A stretch of DNA of 64,000 nucleotides from Closterium sp. NIES-65 (taxonomy: Eukaryota > Streptophyta > Zygnematophyceae > Desmidiales > Closteriaceae): contig CANXME010001269.1 of the NCBI GenBank assembly GCA_948144175.1, positions 375,001-439,000 of the forward strand, read 5' to 3'. The stretch's first letter is position 1. Each line of letters opens with the position of its first letter. Below are positions 53,595 through 62,500 of this stretch, piece by piece. The position numbers and the translations under genes were made by a program. The notes under the pieces are model-generated. The model saw only the letters and a program-made list of their open reading frames with translations. It searched no databases and was not told the origin of the DNA.

Positions 53595-56500
53595 TCACAC
53601 ACCCAGTGTGAGCTTGATGTTCATTGCTGCCAGCTCAGCAGCCAGATACTTGAACACATACGGCATCGCCACTCGCACCACGCCCTTCCCCGTACCACAC
53701 ACACGACACACCATCTTCTTCTGTCGCAGCTCCCCCCCCACCGTCCCATACCCCACGCCAGCCCCCAGCCCCAGGCCTAGCGCCACAGCTGTGTCCGAAC
53801 CTGCCGACCCGCCTCGGGGACGAGACAGCGCCGGAGCTAGCAGGGAGCCGCAGAGAGAGCAGACGTCAGTGGTGTGGTAGTCTGAGCACGAGTGTAGCCG
53901 GTCGTGTAAGAGAAACGCCGCGCCGTGGGACAGCATTGCATCGCGCTCCATCTCTCCGAACCGCACTCCACCGCCCTTCTTCCTCCCCTTCACCGGTTGC
54001 TGCGTGAGCGGGTTCACAGGCCCGGTAGACCGCACCTGGAATTTATCTGATACCATGTGCCGCAGCCGCTGATAATACACCACTCCTAGGTAAATTTCAC
54101 ACTCCATTTCGCACCCGTACACTCCGCTATACATGGTCTCTGTGCCATAGTAGCTGAATCCCTTTTCCACCAGTTGCCGCCCGAATGTGTCCACCAGATC
54201 CTCGCGATTCTGTGGCTGATTTGATTCTCCCGCCCTACCTGCTGCCGCCGGACCTGCAGCAGGTTTGGCAGCCAGGCCAGGCTTGGCAGATGAAGCAGGG
54301 GTTGGGAGATCCAAGGGTGTGAAACTTCCAGGCCCTTTCTCAGCACCACCAGCAGCAGCAGGAGTGACAGGAGTAGCAGGGGTGGGGGGGGCACCAGATT
54401 TCTTGTGCAGTTTTGGGCGGGGTACAGGAGTGGAGAGACCAGGGGTACCAGCAGAGGAACGGGCCAATCGGGAGGCGCCACGTCGCGGGGCGGGCTGGCG
54501 AGACTTGAGGCTCATGGTGAGCGGCGGGGGGTTGGGCGTGGCAGGGCGGAACGGGGAAGCATCCACGAAGTTTCCGTGCAAGGCTCCACCCTGCCATGGA
54601 GGGGAGGAGGTTGGGATGATGCGGAAGGAAAGCAGAACAAACAAGTTTGAAAGGGTATACAAAGAGAGACAAGGGAACAGGGAGGGGGGGGGGGGGTGAG
54701 GGAAATGGAAACATTAGAGGGTTGGGGCGAAATGGACTCAACCTAGCCACCACAGACCCAACGAGCAGGGCAACGCCAAGCCAAGCACATCTCATCTCAA
54801 CTCACCTTGGCTGCAACTGATTCGACGAGCATGCCTATGGTCATGCGCGAGGGGAAGGCGTGGGGGTTGATGATGATGTCTGGACGCATGCCGGAGGAGG
54901 AGGCGAAGGGAGGAAGGGTATCGACTCAGGACACAAGTCACTCTGCACAGCAAACGCCTTTCTCTCACCTTAGCAGCAACTGACTCGACGAGCATGCCAA
55001 TGGTCATGCGCGAGGGGAAGGCATGGGGGTTGATTATGATGTCTGGACGGATGCCGGAGGAGGAGGCGAAGGGCATGTCCACATCGGGCCAGAGCTGTGA
55101 TAGCACTCCCTTCTGCCCGTGCCTGCTGCTGAACTTGTCCCCTATTTGTGGCAGGCGACCAAAGCGCATGCGCACGGATGCCTGCGGGGAAAGGAAGGAA
55201 AAAGGGGAATAGGGGGGTACAGATGGGTGCAGAAGGGTGCAGATGGGTACAACGGAGGTGGTGGGGAGGGGGATCCAGGGAGGGTGGCAGGTCGGCATTC
55301 TAACAGGGGAGGAGGAGGAGGCGAAGGGCATGTCCACATCGGGCCAGAGCTGTGATAGCACTCCCTTCTGCCCGTGCCTGCTGCTGAACTTGTCCCCTAT
55401 CTGCGGCAAGCGCCCAAAGCACATGCGCGCGGAGGCCTGGAACAAGGTACGGGGTGGTACAGGAGTGGCCAAGGGAGAATGGTGGGTGAATCTCACTTCC
55501 CTGAGTACACACCCTTGTGCCCGTGGCGGCTGCTGAACTTGTCCCCTATTTGCAGCATGCGACCAGAGAGGAGCCGAACGGAAGCATGCAACGGCGGGAA
55601 GCAGGGGATGGCAATGCAGGGATACGGGGGAACAGGGACACAGAGATACAGAAGGGTTGTACTTTGGCACCTGCCTAAGCCACTGCCATGCCTGTTCTTT
55701 TCCTGCATCTACTGATCGCACCTTAGTGAGGGCTGTCTTGGGGCCGGTGCCGGTGAGTGTGGGTGAACCCATCCACCACCGCATCCTCCCACCCCTTCAG
55801 TTTCATCTCATCCGCTCATGATCAGAGTGAACCCTCCCCCCACGATCCCCCTGTGCCTACTCAGCTGAATGCCCTCTCATCTGACCCTCCCACGCACCTT
55901 GGTGGGCGCTGTCTTGGGGCCGGTGCCGATAAGCGTGCCGATAAAAGAAGGAGTGTTTTGAGACGTCTCAAAACACTCCTTCTTTCACGTGGTTTCAATA
56001 ACCGTGCCGATGAGCGTGACCCCATCCACCACCGCATCCTCCCACCCCTTCAACCCCTCCAGCCATCCTCCCCACCGTTGACGACCCCAATACCCCCCCA
56101 CCTTTCCTGCACCTTCTATCAAACCTCACCACAGAGGTTCAGGGCCGCACCTTAGTGAGCGCTGTCTTAGCGCCGGTGCCGATGAGCGTGACCCCGTCCA
56201 CCACCGCATCCTCTGACCCCTTGAGCTTGATCTCGTCCGCCTTGCCCGTCACCGTGTTCACCTTGCATGCATACACGTCGCCGCTCGTGATGTGCTGTTA
56301 AGGGGGTAGCGGAATGAAAGGGAGGGGGGGGGGGATGTGATTTAGATAGCACCAATTCTGTCGCCTCCGCCTTGGCCCCTTGCCAGCCGCCCCCCCATCA
56401 TCCCCCTACCTCCCTCCCTCCGCGCCCCCTCCCCTCATAACAAACGCACCTCCCCGGGGCGGGGCAGCCCATCGGTGTCGATGGTCCACTTGTGCCCGCG

Positions 56501-59500
56501 CCTGTTCCCAGCCGCCCGCCCCAGCATCTGCACTGCCAGGCCAGCCCTTTGCCTCTCTCTCTCCCTCCCTCCCATTCGCCCACTTAATCCCTTGGTTCAT
56601 TCACTCACGCACCTCCCCAGGGCGGGGCAGCCCATCAGTGTCAATGGTCCACTTGTGCCTGCGCTGGTTGCTAACAGGCCGCCCCAGAATCGGCACAGGC
56701 AAACCCTCCCCCTCTGCGCTCACCTCCCCAGGGCGGGGCAGCCCATCGGTGTCGATGGTCCACTTGTGTCCGCGCCGGTGACTGGCCGCCCGCCCCAGCA
56801 TCTGCACGGGCAGCCCGGACGGCGTGAACTTGGCCACACGTGCCGCTGAGCCCTGGGTGGCCTCGATCACCTCGTTCTGTTACGGAGTGGGATCCGGGCG
56901 GCGGGCGGGCGGCAAGACAGAGATGTGGCAAAACAAAAGGAGGCTCATGAGGGTACAGGGCGTGGGTGGGTATCGAATTGGCTCAGGTGCATTGTAGAAC
57001 TAACAGTACCATGTGGATGTAACCGTACCTTGTAGATGTAACCGTACATTGTAGATGTAACCGTACCTGGTAGATGTAACCGTACCTGGTAGATGTAACC
57101 GTACCTTATAGATGTAACCGTACATTGTAGATGTAACCGTACCTTGTATATGTAACCGTACCTTGTAGATGTAACCGTACATTGTAGATGTAGCCGTACC
57201 TTGTAGATGTAACCGTACATTGTAGATGTAACCGTACCTTGTAGATGTACCCGTACCTTGTAGATGTAACCGTACCTTGTAGATGTAACCGTGGCCAAAG
57301 CCCCTCTCCATGGACGACTTGTTGATGATCATCGCATCCTCCATGTCGTACCTGGTGCACGGGCAGGTGAACGGGCAGGTGCACGGGCAGGTGAACGGGC
57401 AGGTGCACGGGCAGGTGTACGGGCAGGTGTACGGGCAGGTGTACGGGCAGGTGAACGGGCAGATGAATGGCGAGTAACGGGCACACATGGCGTTGGAAGA
57501 AAACAAGCGAGTGGGACGTGTGAGATAGAGCAGACGCACAGCCATGGGAGTCGTACAACTATGAGGTGTACCCCTTACAGCAAACCCCACATACCTGGTA
57601 TAAGCCAGCACGGGCACGGCCACCACAGCATTGGCTCCCGCTATACCTGTGCAAAGGGGCGAGCCGAGTAATGCTCGACTCCTCCCTAGCCTTGCTCGGC
57701 CGAGTACGAGCCCGAGTCGAGTAATACTCGGCCGAGCATTTTTCCCCCAAACAGATACTCGGTACTCGCCTTTTTAAAGGAAACTCGGGCGAGCATTTAG
57801 AAAAGCTCATCCGAGTACGAGTAATGCTCGGCCATGTGCCCTACTCCTGCATATAATGACTCTGTACGTTACATCTAGTGAAGGCCATTGGTACCACGGG
57901 AGTATTGGGGTTTCCAGGGCCGCCCAGGCAAACCCAAGGTGGTCCCAGGAAGCCTAGGGAAGCCCAGGAAAGCCCTGGGTTGCCCTGGGTAGCCCAGGGT
58001 AGACCTGGATAGGCGAGTACTCGTCGAGCAAAAAAAACTCGGCGAGTAAAACTCGGCTCGACTCGCCCGAGTAAAATTTACAAAAACCGAAACTCGTTAC
58101 TCGCACCCAAACGAGTAACGCGGGCGATACCGAGCGAGTAACTCGTCTCGTTGCACAGGTATAGCTCCCACCGGGTGTTGATCCTTGGCATAGTCATCAT
58201 ACGCTGCCGTGCTGCTGCCCACTCACTCACCCATCCCCCTTGTAGCACACCCACATACTCAGTATAAGCCAGCACCGCAACGACAGCGTTGGCCCCAGTG
58301 GGGTAGTGGTCCATGGCATAGTCGTCATACGCTGCCGTGCTGCCCCCCCCTCTCCCATCCATGATCCATTCCCCCAATAGCACACCCCACATACCAGGTA
58401 TAAGCACATACCCGGTATAAGCACATACCCGGTATAAGCCAGCACGGCCACGACCGCGTTGGCCCCAGTGGGGTAGTGGTCCATGGCATAGTCGTCATAC
58501 GCTGCCGTGCGTGCGATGGGCGTCTGGGGCGTCTGTAGGCGGTACAGCTTGTTGTCGTTGCGGAAGGGGAACGAGTGCAGCGGCATGCCCATCGTTTGCT
58601 TCCCCATCTGTTGTATACAGACATATGAGACACATGCATGGTGGGCCAACACACACACACATCCATGTTGAGACGATGGGCAGTAAGAGCACATCAGCAG
58701 CACATGCTGACCTGGCACTGGTACATGCTGTGCTGACCCGACACTTGTACAAGCTGTGCTGACCTGTCAAGGGTACATGCTGTGCTGAACTGGCACTGGT
58801 ACATATTGTGCTGACCTGGCACTGGTACATGTTGTGCTGACCTGGCACTGGTACATATTGTGCTGACCTGGCACTGGTACATATTGTGCTGACCTGGCAC
58901 TGGTACATGTTGTGCTGACCTGGCACTGGTACATGTTGTGCTGACCTGGCACTGGTAAATATTGTGCTGACCTGGCACTGGTACATATTGTGCTGACCAG
59001 GCACTGGTACATCCTGTGCTGACCTGGCACTGGTACATGTGCTGACCTGGCACTGGTACATATTGTGCTGACCTGGCACTGGTACATATTGTGCTGACCT
59101 GGCACTGGTACATGTTGTGCTGACCTGGCACTGGTACATGTTGTGCTGACCTGGCACTGGTAAATATTGTGCTGACCTGGCACTGGTACATATTGTGCTG
59201 ACCTGGCACTGGTACATCCTGTGCTGACCTGGCACTGGTACATCCTGTGCTGACCTGGCACTGGTACATGTTGCGGGGGCTCTGGTTGTAATCGGACCAA
59301 GGGGTCAGGCTCGCCATCACACTCAGGATATCCGTCGGCCGAACCTCCTCGTGCGTCGCCGAACCTGTCGCCGAGGCTTGGCCGGACGGGGCGGAAGGGG
59401 CCGACGAACCATCGGGGCAGAGCACGTCAAGAAAGACCTGCCGGGGGAGAAAGGCCGGGAAGGGGTGGGGAAGGAAGAGGACGGGGAGAGGGATTTTTGC

Positions 59501-62500
59501 GTCGACTTGAAATTCACGATGAGCATCCGGGCAGAGCACGTCGAGAAAGACCTGATAGGAAGGGAGGAAGAGGGGGATGAAGGAGAAGAGACGGAAAGGA
59601 GTAGGGGGGAAGGGGGAGACGGGGTACAAGAGAGAAAGGGGAAAAGTGGGAGAAGAAAGAAAGAGACATGGGAGAGTTGTAGTCCTGTGAGTGGATAGGG
59701 AGAGTACGCATGGTGGGCGTGGGCGAGTGAGAAGCAGAACCCAGCAGATGTAGCTCAGTGCTCTGCTCTGCTTCTCACATGCCCACGCCCACCACGTGTA
59801 CTCTACCTACCTCGCTCCCATGCCGTTCTCGTTGCTACTACTGCTACTCCAGTGCCCACCTGCTCCAGTACCCACCTGCCCCAGTGCCCACCTGCTCCAG
59901 TGCCCACCTGCTCCAGTGCCCACCTGCCCCAGTGCCCACCTGCCCCAGTGCCCACCTGCCCCAGTGCTCACCTGCTCGAGGCTGCCAATGAGCTCGAAGG
60001 TGGGTGCAGCGGCGGCCCTGGGGTTGAGGGAGGGCAGCTGCCGCACAGGCCGAACGAAGCGAGCCGGCGCAGAGAAGAGGAAAATGCCCGGGAAGGTTCC
60101 TTGCTGGGAGAAGGGGATGAAGGCGACCTCTAGGTCCCGAGGGATCTGCGAGCAGAGGGGGGAGGTTTGGGTGCGGGGGGGTGGAAGAAGGGAAACATGG
60201 GTTGGAGTGGAAAAAGGGGAAAGGTGGAGGTAATGGTATTGGTATTGGTGATAGTTATGGTAGTGGTAATGGTAATAATAATGGTAATGCTAATGGTAAT
60301 GGTGATGGTAATGGTAATGGGAACGGTGATGGTAATGATAACGGTGATGGTAATGTTAATGGTAATGGTAACGGTGATGGTAATGGTAACGGTGACGGTG
60401 ATGGTAATTGCAATGGTAACCGTGATGGTGATGGTAATGGTAATGGTGACGGTGATGGTAATTGTAATGGTAACGGTGATGGTAATGGTAATGGTAATGA
60501 TGACGGTGATGGTAATTGTAATGGTAACGGTGATGGCAATGGTAATGGTGACGGTGATGGTAATTGTAATGGTAACGGTGATGGTAATGGTAATGGTAAT
60601 GGTGACGGTGATGGTAATTGTAATGGTAACGGTGATGGTAATGGTAATGGTGACGGTGATGGTAATTGTAATGGTAACGGTGATGGTAATTGTAATGGTG
60701 ACGGTGATGGTAATTGTAATGGTGACGGTGATGGTAATTGTAATGGTAACAGTGATGGTAATTGTAATGGTGACGGTGATGGTAATTGTAATGGTGACGG
60801 TGATGGTAATTGTAATGGTAACAGTGATGGTAATTGTAATGGTAACGGTGATGGTTATGGTAATGGTGACGGTGATGGTAATTGTGATGGTAACGGTGAT
60901 GGTAATGATAATGGTGTCCAAACCACACCCCAACCATAGAAACACACATTTAGAGCCACTCGGATGCTTCACCCCAGCCGGTGCCATCTCGGAATGAATG
61001 TGCCCCATCACACACCCATCCACCATCACCATCAGAGACACTGCCACTAGCCCCACTGAACTGCATACCACACTCACAAGTAGGGGAACAAACAGTTAGT
61101 GCCACTCACCCCAGCCTCCCCAGTGGCCTTAAGGCACCTCAGATGCTTCACCGCGGCCGGTGCCATTTCTGAGTGAATGTGCCCCAGTAGACACCCATCG
61201 AGCATCACCGTCAGAAACACCGGAGGCGGGGCAGGGGGCGGCACCCCCGCCCCCACCGCCGCCAGCCCAAACGGCGCCAGACACCGCAGCACCGCTCGGC
61301 CAATCGCGTCGCGGGACTTCACCGAGCCTACCCCCGAACCTAGCCCCGAGGCTAGGGAGGCTGCTCCGGGAGTTCCGGCAGGTGTGGAGGGGGTGTGGGG
61401 GACGAGAGCAGAGCCAGGGGTGGAGGGGAGGAGGGCTAAGGAGGAGGAGGGGGGCGGAGGGGGAGGGGGAGGCGAGGGGAGGGGGAGTGAGGTCGGTGGT
61501 GACAGTGCATGGGGCTGACAGGTGAGTGAGGAGACCGCAGGGGGCCCCATCGGGTGTGTGCACGGGACACACGAACCCCCACGACCTGCCGTGAGATGAG
61601 ACGGGGTGGGTGGAAAAGAGGGAAGGGGGGTTGAGGTTGGCGGCGACAGTGCATGGGGCTGAGAGGTGGGTGAGCAGGCCACAGGGGGCGCCGTCTGGTG
61701 TGTGCACGGGACACACGAACCCCCACGACCTGCAATTATGGGGTGAGACGCAAGGAGGGGACACTGGAAGATGAGAAATTGAGGAGAGAGGATTGCAGAA
61801 AATTGCAGAAAATTGCAGCGCTACTCCTTGAGTGGTTGAGAAGACCGTAGAGGGTCCCCACCCCTCCCACCTCCGCCCCCCACCCCACTAGGCGCACTCA
61901 CTCTTACAACAGCTTGCGCACAGTGGTGGCGCGGAGAGTGGAGAAAAAAACTCCTTAATGCACTGACCAAAAGTGAGGCAGGTACCGATGCCAGTTCAGC
62001 TTATCCCCTCAGGCACTCTCACCACACAGCCCTATCCCCCTCTCTCTCCCCCCCCCCCTCACCGCACTCACTCTGGCAACAGCTTGCGCACGGTGGTGGT
62101 GCGAAGAGTGGAGATGCACGGACCTAAAGTGAGAGAGGAACCGATGCCAGTTCAGCTTATCCGCCACCACCGTGAACCCCGACCTCTGAGACATGTCCAG
62201 CCCTCACGAGCTCTATTACACCCCCCTCCCTCTCACTCCCACTCGCACTCCCACCCCCACACTAAAGCACACTCACTCTGGCAGCAGCTTGCGCACAGTG
62301 GTGGTCCGAAGAGTGGAGAAGAACGCCCCTCGATGCATGGATCTAAAGTGAGACAGGTAGCGGTGCCAGTTGAGCTTATCCGCCACCACAGTGAGCCCCG
62401 ACCTCTGTTGCATGTACAGCCCTGACGGGCTCGCGAGATTCCCCGTGTTCAGCATGTACTCGATGTCCTTCCCAATAAACGTCATCGCCAGCCCAGCCCT

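Noticed and set aside
58495..59629. Minus-strand open frame rich in [17 protein letters not shown] units, resembling a repetitive protein
   Set aside because: The unit is the exon end NMYQCQ plus intronic donor sequence read through. The real exon ends at 59255, so this is an array of splice junctions and not a protein repeat.
60167..60997. Long open frames on both strands over the GGTAAT array
   Set aside because: They translate only the simple repeat. The region is an intron of RPA2 and the frames are open because the repeat lacks stop codons.
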